In this document: positions 38,744 to 47,473 of the stretch, piece by piece
Layout: the number at the start of each line of letters is the position of its first letter
How positions within the stretch are numbered: the first letter of the stretch is position 1
Assembly: GCF_000165505.1 (NCBI RefSeq)
Contig: NC_014632.1
Location: forward strand, 1,488,001-1,552,000
From: Ilyobacter polytropus DSM 2926
GTDB taxonomy: Bacteria; Fusobacteriota; Fusobacteriia; Fusobacteriales; Fusobacteriaceae
Reading direction: 5' to 3'
Length of the DNA stretch: 64,000 nucleotides
The notes under the pieces: generated by a model
The model's input: the letters and a program-made list of their open reading frames with translations, nothing else
What the model was told of the DNA's origin: nothing
Databases searched by the model: none
Translations under genes and position numbers: made by a program

Positions 38744-38783
38744 TATTAAAGAGAAATCTCTTTTTTTTCTGCCAAGATGCCAT
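38697..38783 (-). other. Possible 28-residue leader reading frame running into the hairpin
   Basis: A frame from ATG 38783 to TGA 38699-38697 would encode a very basic peptide (starts MASWQKKKRFLF). It covers the 5' arm of the hairpin and stops in its 3' arm. The SD is weak (AAGAAG). Whether it is translated is unknown; such frames occur by chance in AT-rich DNA. Confidence 0.25.
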
Positions 38784-38831
38784 TCACTTCTTGTATTTAT
38801 TTTGTTTATTGATGTCCTGTTTTATATTCAT

Positions 38832-38860
38832 AGTATATATCTGATTTTTGTTTTTGTCAA
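38832..38860 (-). promoter_or_regulatory. Near-consensus promoter in the nifH upstream region
   Basis: On the minus strand, a perfect TTGACA (38860-38855) and TATACT (38837-38832) are 17 bp apart. Transcription would start near 38825 and meet the hairpin after about 90 nt. It is either the nif operon promoter with an attenuator behind it, or the promoter of a 150-nt RNA. Confidence 0.75.
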
Positions 38861-39016
38861 ACTTTTTTTATTTTTCATTTATCATATTTAGAGCAATCCC
38901 TTATTTTATCTGGGTTTAATAAATAAGTTTTTTTCTTCTCTTAAGATATCATTTTGTGAAACAAGAGTGTATTTAGTCTGATTCAGTTTAACACCTTGAA
39001 GATATCTTTAGGTTTT

Positions 39017-39706
39017 TCAATTTTTATTTTTCTCTCTGTTTCGTTCGGCCTGGGTTTTGCTCAGGTAAAATGGCTCTAGCCGAAAAACATTGTCCTCAGG
39101 CATGTCAAAGCAGATTTCAGCCATAACAGAAGCTCTAGGAAGAGATAGTGAATTACTTGTAAAAAAACATTTATCACCCATAATATCTTTTATCAGTTCT
39201 CTATAATGAATGCTCCCATCACCTAAGAACAGTACCTCTTCACCTCTATACTCGTCTAAGATGCCCCTGAGTTCCCCGTCTTTATAGTCGGTTTTTCTCT
39301 CTAGCCTGTCCTTAGAGTTATAGGCATATTCTGCATAATAGACCCTTTCTTTCCTGGCATCTATCAAAGATATTATCTTTTTATATGTACGTGGCGCCAG
39401 ATTTGCTATTGCATCTAGTTCATTTATTCCCACTAAAGGAACTTTTAGTGAATAAGCTAGGCCCTTTGCAGTCCCTACTCCCACTCTTATCCCGGTAAAA
39501 GATCCTGGACCTATACTCACTGCTATTCTTTCTATGTCTTTTATACTGTTTCCCGAAAGCTCAAAAAGTGCGTCTATGGCACTCATCACTGTATCAGAGT
39601 GATTCAGATTTACATTTAGGTTCAGTTCAGCTACAAGGCCCTTTTCCTTATGGTATAAAGCCACTGTTCCAGACTTTGTAGATGTATCAATTGCTAAAGC
39701 CAACAT
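39017..39706 (-). CDS. tsaB: tRNA threonylcarbamoyladenosine biosynthesis protein TsaB
   Basis: TsaB is the ASKHA-fold partner of TsaD in making t6A37 of tRNA. The 229-residue product has LALAIDTSTKSGTVALYHKE at the start, SIGPGSFTGIRVGVGTAKGL near 64-83 and IISLIDARKERVYYAEY near 111. ATG 39706 is preferred; an in-frame TTG 6 nt earlier is possible. It overlaps tsaE by about 20 nt, so the two are coupled. No terminator directly follows; the nearest one is the hairpin upstream of nifH. Confidence 0.95.
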   Translation of the reverse strand: MLALAIDTSTKSGTVALYHKEKGLVAELNLNVNLNHSDTVMSAIDALFELSGNSIKDIERIAVSIGPGSFTGIRVGVGTAKGLAYSLKVPLVGINELDAIANLAPRTYKKIISLIDARKERVYYAEYAYNSKDRLERKTDYKDGELRGILDEYRGEEVLFLGDGSIHYRELIKDIMGDKCFFTSNSLSLPRASVMAEICFDMPEDNVFRLEPFYLSKTQAERNREKNKN

Positions 39707-40151
39707 ATTCAAACAACTCTCTTTCTCTTTCTGAGTTCCCTATAAATTCAACAGAGATTTTTCTGCTATCATCATCGTGATAGTAGAGTTTTATCTCAAT
39801 GTATTCTTTCGGTAGTTCACTCTCTATAATATCCGCCCACTCTATAACAACTAGTCCGCCGTTATTGAGGTAATCCTCATAACCCACCTCATATACCTCT
39901 TCAGGGTCGGTGAGTCTGTACACATCAAAATGGTATAAAGGAAGTCTCCCCCCATGATGCTCTAGTACATAGTTAAAAGTGGGGCTTTTTATATTTTCTT
40001 CTATACCCAGCTCTTTTGCGAGGGTCTTGATAAAGGTAGTTTTTCCTGTCCCTAAGTCCCCTATAAGAGCTATCACATCATTTTCCTTTGAAAAATCTGC
40101 CAGATCAACTGCCAGTTTATCCAGTTCTTCAAATGAAACTGTTTTTTCCAT
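39687..40151 (-). CDS. tsaE: tRNA threonylcarbamoyladenosine biosynthesis ATPase TsaE
   Basis: TsaE is the P-loop ATPase of the TsaBDE complex. The 154-residue product has Walker A LIGDLGTGKTTFIKTLAKEL at about 30-49, KSPTFNYVLEHHGG near 56, and the HFDVYRLTDPEEVYEVGYED region near 74. GGAGAG precedes the ATG. It lies between rfaE2 and tsaB. Confidence 0.95.
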   Translation of the reverse strand: MEKTVSFEELDKLAVDLADFSKENDVIALIGDLGTGKTTFIKTLAKELGIEENIKSPTFNYVLEHHGGRLPLYHFDVYRLTDPEEVYEVGYEDYLNNGGLVVIEWADIIESELPKEYIEIKLYYHDDDSRKISVEFIGNSERERELFEYVGFSN

Positions 40152-40162
40152 TTTTCTCTCCT

Positions 40163-40639
40163 CTACTGCTTTTTATCCATGATCTTATTTACCACATTGC
40201 TGGTAGATTTACCATCTACAAGAGTAAGTATTCTTACCTCTCCTCCGTTTCTTTCCACTACCACTGTCTCAGGAAGTTCTTCTTTTTTATAATCTCCTCC
40301 CTTTACATGGATAGATGGTTTTAGCTCATCTATTATCTCTACAGGGGTATCCTCAGTAAAAATAACTGCATAGTCCACAGCCTTTAGTCCGGTAAGCATC
40401 TCTGCCCTGTCTTCCTGTGAGTTTATAGGTCTTGTAGGTCCCTTTAGTCTTCTTACTGATTCATCTGAGTTTACTCCTACTATTAAAATATCCCCCTGAT
40501 CCTTCGCCTCATTTAAATATCTAAGGTGTCCCACATGAAGTATATCAAAACAACCATTTGTAAATACGGCTTTCTTTCCTTCTTTTTTTATTTTACATAC
40601 CAATTCTGCTGCTTCTTTTCTCTCTAATACTCTCTTCAA
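40163..40639 (-). CDS. rfaE2: D-glycero-beta-D-manno-heptose 1-phosphate adenylyltransferase (RfaE2)
   Basis: RfaE2 makes ADP-heptose for the LPS inner core. The product is the stand-alone nucleotidyltransferase domain of HldE, with VFTNGCFDILHVGHLRYLNE near 25-44 (the HxGH motif), GVNSDESVRRLKGPTRPI near 55 and VDGKSTSNVV near 143. I choose a TTG start at 40639, giving 158 residues that align with the family from KRVLERKEAAELV. The longer frame from 40705 would run 32 bp into the nudix gene. The kinase half must be encoded elsewhere. Confidence 0.9.
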   Translation of the reverse strand: MKRVLERKEAAELVCKIKKEGKKAVFTNGCFDILHVGHLRYLNEAKDQGDILIVGVNSDESVRRLKGPTRPINSQEDRAEMLTGLKAVDYAVIFTEDTPVEIIDELKPSIHVKGGDYKKEELPETVVVERNGGEVRILTLVDGKSTSNVVNKIMDKKQ

Positions 40640-40673
40640 CGATAGTTCACACCCTTTATATCTTTTAATTATT

Positions 40674-41351
40674 TTACAATATACCCATAGATTTCTCAAC
40701 TTCAATTTCTCTTAGCATATTTGTTACTTCTATTATTATTTCAGCTGTGATTCCCCAGATAGCTTCTCCGTCATAGCTGTAAAAATATACCTGTCTAGGT
40801 TTCCCTTCCCAGGGCTTAAAATATCTCTCTGGAAGTCCTAGCTCCTTTGCAGGAAACTCTTTCACCACACCGTTTTCTTCATAATAAGGATGAAATTTTA
40901 TTGTTATTCTCTCTATTCTAGGCTTATTTTCCATAAAGAATTTCAGTGGGACAAAGAGAAGCCTTTCCACCTCATCTTTGTTTATTTTAAACTCCTCTAT
41001 ACTGTCAATTTCTATTATTCCGGCATATGATTCTACTATCACACCTGTGGCAATAATCAAGGTTCCGATCTTGCCCAATACTTTTATTTTTTCCCTTGAA
41101 ATCCCGAGTTCCTCTTCAGTTTCCCTTATTGCAGTCTCTAAAAAACTGATGTCACTCTCTTCATATTGTCCCCCGGGAAAACTTATCTCTCCTCCCTGCC
41201 TTATATTCTTGGCCCTTTTTTGAAGGACAAAATATTCCTCTCCGTCTATCTTACAGATAACCGCCATAACTGCAGAATTAAAATACTTGTCCCGGGATAT
41301 GATTGTACTGTCTTTATATTCAAGTTTTTTCAATATCTCACTGTAATTCAT
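40674..41351 (-). CDS. NUDIX hydrolase, CoA pyrophosphatase type
   Basis: The 225-residue product has the extended CoA-pyrophosphatase form of the Nudix box: SFPGGQYEESDISFLETAIR followed by ETEEELGI (about 76-104), with metal-binding Glu residues in REtEEEL. Substrate is probably CoA or a related nucleotide diphosphate, by family. AGGAGG precedes the ATG. It is the first gene of the nudix-rfaE2-tsaE-tsaB run. Confidence 0.88.
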   Translation of the reverse strand: MNYSEILKKLEYKDSTIISRDKYFNSAVMAVICKIDGEEYFVLQKRAKNIRQGGEISFPGGQYEESDISFLETAIRETEEELGISREKIKVLGKIGTLIIATGVIVESYAGIIEIDSIEEFKINKDEVERLLFVPLKFFMENKPRIERITIKFHPYYEENGVVKEFPAKELGLPERYFKPWEGKPRQVYFYSYDGEAIWGITAEIIIEVTNMLREIEVEKSMGIL

Positions 41352-41563
41352 AGTAAATCCTCCTGAAGTTTATTATAACATTAATTTATTTTAAAAACTA
41401 TTTCACTTTTATTTTTTATTTCAGCTATAATATTTAATTGATCTGTTGGTATCTCAATTTATATCTCTTTTTTATAAATTTACCTTGAAAAATTATTATC
41501 TTATCTTTTATTCATATAAATTAGTAATAAACTCTTTTTATTTCCCATCTGTTAAATTAAACA

Positions 41564-41584
41564 GGCAGGGATATTTCCCCTGCC
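41564..41584 (-). terminator. Hairpin after glgP
   Basis: A 7-bp stem, GGCAGGG / CCCTGCC (41564-41570 and 41578-41584). The following minus-strand sequence TGTTTAATTT is only moderately T-rich, so termination may be partial. Confidence 0.6.
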
Positions 41585-41599
41585 CCTTTAATCAAATTT

Positions 41600-43981
41600 T
41601 TATATTTCTTTGGCTTTTATACCCCATATCTCACTAGCATATTGAGCTATAGTCCTATCAGAAGAAAATTTTCCTCCGTTGGCTATATTTATCCAGGCTT
41701 TTTTAGCCCATTCGCTTTGGTTCCTATACTCTATGTTGACTTTTCTCTGTGTCTCTCGGTACTCTGCAAAATCTTTAAAAATAAAATATTGATCTGGTTT
41801 ATGCCAGCTAGCTCCTTTTAACAGGGAATCATAAAGTTCCTGAAACATTCCTGTTCCACCGTCATCATAAGTTCCGTCTATGAGACTGTCCACTACTTTT
41901 TTAAGGCCCTCTACAGATTCATACTCTTTTGACGGATTATATCCCTTTTCCTTTAGTTTATTTATATCCTCTACTTTTAGTCCGAAGATATAGTTATTTT
42001 CAAGACCTGCCTCTTGGGCTATCTCTACATTGGCACCATCTAAGGTTCCCAGAGTCAAAGCACCATTTATCATAAATTTCATATTTCCAGTTCCTGATGC
42101 CTCTTTTCCTGCAGTAGATATCTGTTCTGAAATGTCTGCCGCAGGGAATATTTTTTCTGCTAAAGAAACCCTGTAGTTTTCCACGAAAACAATTTTTATT
42201 CTTCCTTTTACCCTAGGGTCATTATTTACAGCTTTTGCAACCTCATTTATCAGTTTTATTATCCCCTTTGCCCTAAAATATCCCGGAGCCGCCTTGGCAC
42301 CGAAAATATAAGTCACAGGATAAATATCCATCTCAGGATTTTCTTTTATCTTGTTATAGAGGTCCATTATGTGAAATATATTAAGGAGTTGTCTCTTATA
42401 CTCGTGAAGCCTCTTTACCTGTACATCAAAAATAGAGTCTGTGTCTATCTCTATCCCCTGAACTTTTTTCAGATGATTGGAAAGCTGTGTTTTTTTCAGA
42501 TTTTTTATCTCAAGAAATTTATCTAGTATTTTTTTATTATCTTTATATTTCTCCAGTTTTTTAAGCTGTGATAAATCAGTTATCCATTCATCTCCTATAA
42601 GCTTGGTGATAAAGTTCGAAAGCTCCTCATTTGAAAAAAGAAGCCACCTCCTCTGGGTTATTCCGTTGGTTTTATTCTGAAACTTTTTAGGATAAAGTTT
42701 GTACCACTCTTTCAGCTCCTGATTTTTTAATAATTCTGTGTGAAGTTCTGCCACTCCGTTTATAGTTTTTGACCCATATATAGCCATCCAAGCCATATGT
42801 ATAAGATCTCCTTGAATAACAGACATTTTTTCATGCTTTTTTCTGTCCTCAGGATATTGTTTTTCCAGGGACTGAAGAAGTTCGATATGGATTCTGTAAG
42901 TTATATCATAAATTCTAGGAAGTACCTCTCTGTAAAGCTCTATCCACCATTTTTCAAGAGCCTCTTTTAAAATAGTATGATTGGTATAGGAAAATATATT
43001 TTCCACTATATTCCACGCCCTTGTCCAGCTTATACCCTCTACATCATAAAGTAGCCTCATCATCTCAGGTATGGCAATCACAGGATGGGTGTCATTTAAC
43101 TGTATAGCCACATAATCTACAAGTTTTTCATAATCTTTACCGTGTATTCTTTTGAAACTCTTAAGTATATCCTGCAGTGAAGCCGATGCAAAAAAATACT
43201 GCTGTTTCAGCCTAAGTTTTTTCCCCTCGTTGGTAGAATCATTTGGATAAAGTATCCTCGATATATTTTCAGCCTTGTTTTTTTCCTGTACAGCCTCTTC
43301 ATATTCCTGTGAATTAAAGGCATCTAAGTCCAAGTCATTGATAGGTGCAGCTTCCCATAGTCTAAGGGTGTTTACATTATCTGTACCATATCCCAGTATA
43401 GGGGTGTCGTATGGAACAGCCCTGACTTTTTGATCTCCAAATTCTACAATGACCTCATCACTAGATTTCCTAACAGACCATGGGTCTCCGTATTTCAGCC
43501 AGGTTTCAGGATATTCTTTTTGAAATCCATCTTCAAACTTCTGTGTAAAAATTCCGTTTTTATATCTTATACCATAACCTTGTCCAGGCAGATTAAGGGT
43601 CGCCAAGGAATCCATAAAGCAGGCTGCCAGTCTTCCAAGTCCGCCGTTTCCTAGACCTGCATCATCTTCTGCCTCTTCTATCTGGTTATATTTTATCCCC
43701 AACTCTTTTAAAACTTCTTTTACCTCACGAAGCACCCCCATATTCATAAGATTATTTCCAAGTGCCCTTCCCATGAGAAATTCAGCAGATAAATAAAAGG
43801 CCTGTTTACCTTTTTTGTATTCTTCTGATGTTTTTTCCCAGTTTTCAGATATACCCTCCATTATTGTTTTGGCGAGAGCCTGATAAATCTCAAAATCTTC
43901 TGCTTCTTTTAAAGATTTTCCCCAGTCAACCTTTAGATATCTTTTTATTCCATCTATTATTTTTTCTTTATCTAAATACAT
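41600..43981 (-). CDS. glgP: Glycogen/starch/maltodextrin phosphorylase
   Basis: GlgP releases glucose-1-phosphate from alpha-1,4-glucans. The 793-residue product is full length. The N-terminal domain has LSAEFLMGRALGNNLMN near 60 and GLGNGGLGRLAACFMDSLAT near 106; the C-terminal domain has KRLHEYKRQLLNI and the PLP-site segment SGTGNMKFMINGALTLGTLD whose Lys binds the cofactor. SD AGGGGG precedes the ATG. With malQ 25 nt upstream it forms a glycogen breakdown unit. Confidence 0.97.
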   Translation of the reverse strand: MYLDKEKIIDGIKRYLKVDWGKSLKEAEDFEIYQALAKTIMEGISENWEKTSEEYKKGKQAFYLSAEFLMGRALGNNLMNMGVLREVKEVLKELGIKYNQIEEAEDDAGLGNGGLGRLAACFMDSLATLNLPGQGYGIRYKNGIFTQKFEDGFQKEYPETWLKYGDPWSVRKSSDEVIVEFGDQKVRAVPYDTPILGYGTDNVNTLRLWEAAPINDLDLDAFNSQEYEEAVQEKNKAENISRILYPNDSTNEGKKLRLKQQYFFASASLQDILKSFKRIHGKDYEKLVDYVAIQLNDTHPVIAIPEMMRLLYDVEGISWTRAWNIVENIFSYTNHTILKEALEKWWIELYREVLPRIYDITYRIHIELLQSLEKQYPEDRKKHEKMSVIQGDLIHMAWMAIYGSKTINGVAELHTELLKNQELKEWYKLYPKKFQNKTNGITQRRWLLFSNEELSNFITKLIGDEWITDLSQLKKLEKYKDNKKILDKFLEIKNLKKTQLSNHLKKVQGIEIDTDSIFDVQVKRLHEYKRQLLNIFHIMDLYNKIKENPEMDIYPVTYIFGAKAAPGYFRAKGIIKLINEVAKAVNNDPRVKGRIKIVFVENYRVSLAEKIFPAADISEQISTAGKEASGTGNMKFMINGALTLGTLDGANVEIAQEAGLENNYIFGLKVEDINKLKEKGYNPSKEYESVEGLKKVVDSLIDGTYDDGGTGMFQELYDSLLKGASWHKPDQYFIFKDFAEYRETQRKVNIEYRNQSEWAKKAWINIANGGKFSSDRTIAQYASEIWGIKAKEI

Positions 43982-44006
43982 TTTTTACCCCCTATACCCA
44001 AAGAAT

Positions 44007-45500
44007 TTATCGATTGTATTTCTCAGTTATTCTTTTCAATCTTAGAGCTTTCTCTTTTTTCAAGTCCTCTTTTTTCATCCTCCACTTCCAGTTTCCCCAG
44101 GATGTTGCAGGAAAATTCATTCTTGCTTCACTTCCCAATCCTATTACATCCTGCATCTGAGTTATGGTCATAATCGCCCTAGAGCTCCATATAGCCTCTA
44201 TACATCTCCAGTTTATCTCCTCTGATTCCACTTCAGGCATATTTCCCAGATACCTTTCACATATTCCCCTGTGAAAATTATCGAGTCCCCTATACCAGCC
44301 TATAACTGTATCATTGTCATGAGTTCCAGTATAAGCCACACAATTTTCCGGATATCTGTGAGGAAGATATTCATTTTCACTGTTTGTATCAAAGGCAAAT
44401 TCCAGTATTTTCATCCCAGGATATCCACTGTCCTTTAGAAGTTTTCTCACCTTAGGAGTTAAAAACCCCAGATCTTCTGCTATTATAGGAAGTTCTCCTA
44501 AGGTTCTGTTTATCTTTCCAAATAACTTCATGCCAGGCCCTTTTTCCCACCGGCCTTTTCTTGCGGTTTTTCTTCCGTATCTCACCGTCCAGAAAGACTC
44601 AAAACCCCTGAAGTGATCTATTCTTATTGTATCGTATAGATTAAAGGAGTTTTTTACCCTTTCTAGCCACCATCTGTAACCTCTTTTTTCCATATAATCC
44701 CAGTCGTACAGAGGATTTCCCCAGAACTGTCCGTCTTTGCTAAACATATCAGGGGGAGCTCCAGATAATTTTTTTGGTCTTTTGTATTTATCAAACAAAA
44801 ACATCTTGCTCTTGGACCACGCATCAACGCTGTCTGGAGCCACAAAGATAGGAATATCCCCTATAATCTTTATATCTTTAGAATTGGCGTAATTTTTGAG
44901 TTTCTGCCATTGTTCATAGAAAACATACTGAAGAAAAAGGTGAAATTCCATCTCATAGCAAAGATCCATCTCTGTCTCTTTTATAACAGATTTTTTCTTA
45001 TATCTATAGTCTTTAGGCCATTTTTGCCACTGCTTATAGCCAAAATTTTTCTTTAAAGCCATAAAAAGACAGTAGTCCTCTATCCAGTATTCAGATTTTT
45101 TCTTAAATACTTCCATATCTTCCCACTGTTCAGCCTGAAGATAGCCGTTGTATGCCTTTCTCAATAGTTTCATTTTTTCGCGATGTACCAGTCCAAAATC
45201 CACACTTCCCTCTATATTCCCATTCACTAAGTTAGCCAAATCATCTTGTTCGATAAACCCTTTTTCCACAAGAGCTTCCATATCTATAAAATAATGATTC
45301 CCTGCAAAGGCCGAAAAAGACTGGTATGGAGAGTCACCGTATCCAGTTGGTCCCATTGGTAAAATCTGCCACAACTTCTGCCCTGCATCTGCCATAAAAT
45401 CCACAAACTCATAGGCTGGTCTTCCCAGATCCCCTATACCATATTTTCCGTGAAGAGAGCTTATATGCATTATTATCCCGCTGCTTCTCTGAAATTCCAT
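44007..45500 (-). CDS. malQ: 4-alpha-glucanotransferase (amylomaltase)
   Basis: MalQ transfers glucan segments between maltodextrins, producing substrates for GlgP. The 497-residue GH77 protein has RSSGIIMHISSLHGKYGIGD at the start, GDIPIFVAPDSVDAW near 215, the catalytic Asp in TIRIDHFRGFESFW near 293, the Glu in PIIAEDLGFLTPKV near 340 and YTGTHDNDTVIGWYRG near 390. It heads the malQ-glgP operon; SD AGGAGGG precedes the ATG. The region upstream holds repeat copy B. Confidence 0.97.
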   Translation of the reverse strand: MEFQRSSGIIMHISSLHGKYGIGDLGRPAYEFVDFMADAGQKLWQILPMGPTGYGDSPYQSFSAFAGNHYFIDMEALVEKGFIEQDDLANLVNGNIEGSVDFGLVHREKMKLLRKAYNGYLQAEQWEDMEVFKKKSEYWIEDYCLFMALKKNFGYKQWQKWPKDYRYKKKSVIKETEMDLCYEMEFHLFLQYVFYEQWQKLKNYANSKDIKIIGDIPIFVAPDSVDAWSKSKMFLFDKYKRPKKLSGAPPDMFSKDGQFWGNPLYDWDYMEKRGYRWWLERVKNSFNLYDTIRIDHFRGFESFWTVRYGRKTARKGRWEKGPGMKLFGKINRTLGELPIIAEDLGFLTPKVRKLLKDSGYPGMKILEFAFDTNSENEYLPHRYPENCVAYTGTHDNDTVIGWYRGLDNFHRGICERYLGNMPEVESEEINWRCIEAIWSSRAIMTITQMQDVIGLGSEARMNFPATSWGNWKWRMKKEDLKKEKALRLKRITEKYNR

Positions 45501-45652
45501 AGACCCTCCTGTTTTTACTGTAAAAATAAATTGCTGTTTTTCATTAGCTTTTTCATACTAATTATCTACGGAGTATAGTGGCTTCCTCCTACTTTTTCCA
45601 TACAATAAAATTAATTGATCTAGGTTGTCGCCCCTATCCAAATTAAAGTATC

Positions 45653-46068
45653 GAATTTATAGGGATTCATTACTTTTCTCTTGAAAGAAAAGCACCCCAA
45701 GAGTATTTCCTCCCTTCGGTCAGGGCATAACCAAAAGTTCAAGCCTGTGAAAAATCAGCTAAATAACCTTGAAAATCCAAGAAAAACTCGAAACTCGCTA
45801 CGCTCAGACAGTCGATTTTTTCTAAGGATTTTACTGCAGTTATTCTTAACGCTGATTTTGTCAATGGCAAAAGAAAAGAGATAAAAAAACTTTCGCAAAA
45901 GAGAGTGTTTATAGTTTTGGTTTAACTCTGTGAAACTCTCTCTTTTTCTCTGCGTACTCTGTGGCCAAAAGGTTTTATCCTTATTCGTGTTAATTTTTCT
46001 GCCTTTTATCGGTTTTCATTCGTGACAAAATCCTTTGACTCTAATATTCTTCTAAATTCAGTAATTTA
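45653..46068. repeat. Dispersed 0.4-kb intergenic repeat, copy B
   Basis: This is the second copy of the repeat at 14261-14643, in the same orientation. It differs by an extra block of about 33 bp near 45694-45727 (ending CCCTTCGGTCAGGG) that interrupts the left-end hairpin, plus scattered substitutions. In the last 148 bases I count four mismatches. Like copy A it sits between a terminator (here of upp) and the upstream region of the next gene (here malQ). It fills most of the 685-bp gap. Confidence 0.9.
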
Positions 46069-46112
46069 TAAGAATTTATTTCAAGTAGCAACTTGAGTTA
46101 ATTATATTTCTC

Positions 46113-46174
46113 AGAAAAAATAAAAATACCCATCAAAATACCAGCATAAACCTGCTTTATATTTTGATGGGTAT
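46113..46174 (-). terminator. Terminator after upp
   Basis: A perfect 15-bp stem has arms at 46126-46140 and 46160-46174 (ATACCCATC / GATGGGTAT plus AT-rich ends). The loop contains a small CAG / CTG stem, and T-rich sequence follows on the minus strand. Confidence 0.85.
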
Positions 46175-46185
46175 AAATATTTTTT

Positions 46186-46812
46186 TTATTTAGTTCCGAA
46201 TATTCTGTCTCCGCAGTCTCCGAGACCTGGATATATATATCCATTTTCATCTAGTCCCTGATCGATCTTTGCAGCGTAGATATCCACATCTGGATGTTTT
46301 TTTATAACCTTTGCAAGTCCTTCTGGTGCAGCTACAAGACACATGAAAGTTATGTCTGTTACTCCGTTTTCCTTAAGGTAATCTATTGCATAAATTGCAG
46401 ATCCACCTGTTGCAAGCATAGGGTCTACAAGAATTACCTTTCTCTCGGCTATATCTGTAGGAAGCTTGCAATAGTAGTATACAGGCTCTAGTGTTTCTTC
46501 ATTTCTATACACACCTATATGCCCTACTTTTGCAGTAGGAACAAGAGCTAATATTCCGTCTACCATTCCTAGACCTGCTCTAAGAATAGGTACAACTGCA
46601 ACTGCCTTGTCTGGAAGGATATAAGACTTTGTCTTCATCAAAGGAGTTTCCACCTCTGTTTCTTCCAACTTTAGTTCTTTTGTAGCCTCATAAGTCATAA
46701 GACCTGCTATTTCATTCAGAGTTTCTCTAAAAGTTTTTGTGTCAGTATCTTTGTTTCTCAAAAAAGTTAGCTTGTGCTGAATCAGCGGATGATTTACTTC
46801 TACTATCGCCAT
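46186..46812 (-). CDS. upp: Uracil phosphoribosyltransferase
   Basis: Upp converts uracil and PRPP to UMP. The 208-residue product has [20 protein letters not shown] at the start, the PRPP-site [20 protein letters not shown] near 130 and [20 protein letters not shown] at the end. SD TAGGAGG precedes the ATG. It seems a single-gene unit between the rpmE terminator and its own. Confidence 0.97.
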   Translation of the reverse strand: MAIVEVNHPLIQHKLTFLRNKDTDTKTFRETLNEIAGLMTYEATKELKLEETEVETPLMKTKSYILPDKAVAVVPILRAGLGMVDGILALVPTAKVGHIGVYRNEETLEPVYYYCKLPTDIAERKVILVDPMLATGGSAIYAIDYLKENGVTDITFMCLVAAPEGLAKVIKKHPDVDIYAAKIDQGLDENGYIYPGLGDCGDRIFGTK

Positions 46813-46869
46813 TAGTTTAACCTCCTAAAACCTTATATTTTCATATTTTATTTTTTGGGTGCTCCACAC

Positions 46870-46898
46870 AAAAAAACAGGACCATAGTCCTGTTTTTT
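46870..46898. terminator. Terminator after rpmE
   Basis: A 12-bp perfect stem whose arms AAAAAACAGGAC and GTCCTGTTTTTT (46871-46882 and 46887-46898) provide a T-run on either strand; loop CATA. Confidence 0.9.
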
Positions 46899-47111
46899 TT
46901 ATTTTTTCATTCCGTACTTTTTGTTGAACTTGTCTACTCTACCAGCAGCGTCGATAAACTTCGCTTTACCAGTGTAGAATGGATGACACTTTGAACATAC
47001 AGCTACTTTGATTTCATCACCTTTTGAATAAGTTGATCTAGTTTCAAATCTTTCCCCACATGTGCAATCAACAGTAACTACATGATAATTAGGATGAATT
47101 CCTTTTCTCAT
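46899..47111 (-). CDS. rpmE: 50S ribosomal protein L31 (zinc-binding type)
   Basis: The 70-residue product starts [20 protein letters not shown] and carries four cysteines (C16, C18, C37, C40), the zinc ribbon form of L31. The longer frame from 47183 is rejected, because its first bases form the -35 box of a good promoter whose transcript would start near 47148. Confidence 0.95.
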   Translation of the reverse strand: MRKGIHPNYHVVTVDCTCGERFETRSTYSKGDEIKVAVCSKCHPFYTGKAKFIDAAGRVDKFNKKYGMKK

Positions 47112-47154
47112 CGTCCTCTCACCTTCCTTAAAAAACTTCTTAATTTCGAAATAA

Positions 47155-47183
47155 ATTCTATCATAAATATCAAACTTTTGCAA
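47155..47183 (-). promoter_or_regulatory. Promoter of rpmE
   Basis: On the minus strand, TTGCAA (47183-47178) and TAGAAT (47160-47155) are 17 bp apart, about 45 bp upstream of the L31 ATG. The rest of the 360-bp divergent gap (47184-47417) shows no gene or structure. Confidence 0.65.
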
Positions 47184-47417
47184 TATTTTTTTGTAAGCCG
47201 AAATTACTTGACACTTCCTTATCTTTATATTTCCTGAGAATTCTCCTCTATTAGAAGATCTACTTTATTATATAATTCTTTCAAGGCAGTTTATAAAATA
47301 ACTAGAACCTCATCTGAAAGATACACATTATCAGTTAAAATAAGATTAAATCATACCAAATATTATTTTAAGGAACAAAATTAAACTATTTCAAAAAAAA
47401 ATTTAAAATCTTTTAAA

Positions 47418-47446
47418 TTTACTTTTATCTCTTATTGTTTTATAAT
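47418..47446 (+). promoter_or_regulatory. Promoter of the plus-strand RNase H unit
   Basis: TTTACT (47418-47423) and TATAAT (47441-47446) are 17 bp apart, about 28 bp upstream of the RNase H ATG. Confidence 0.65.
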
Positions 47447-47473
47447 TGTTTACATAATGATTGGGAGGTAAAT

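Noticed and set aside
38784..38831. 15-codon frame starting right after the -10 box upstream of nifH
   Set aside because: Its ATG precedes the likely transcription start, so it cannot be in the mRNA.
45681..45884. 67-codon plus-strand frame inside repeat copy B
   Set aside because: Copy A shares the frame only in part, and most differences between copies change the amino acid; no SD, and it is rich in repeat-derived sequence. Treated as non-coding.
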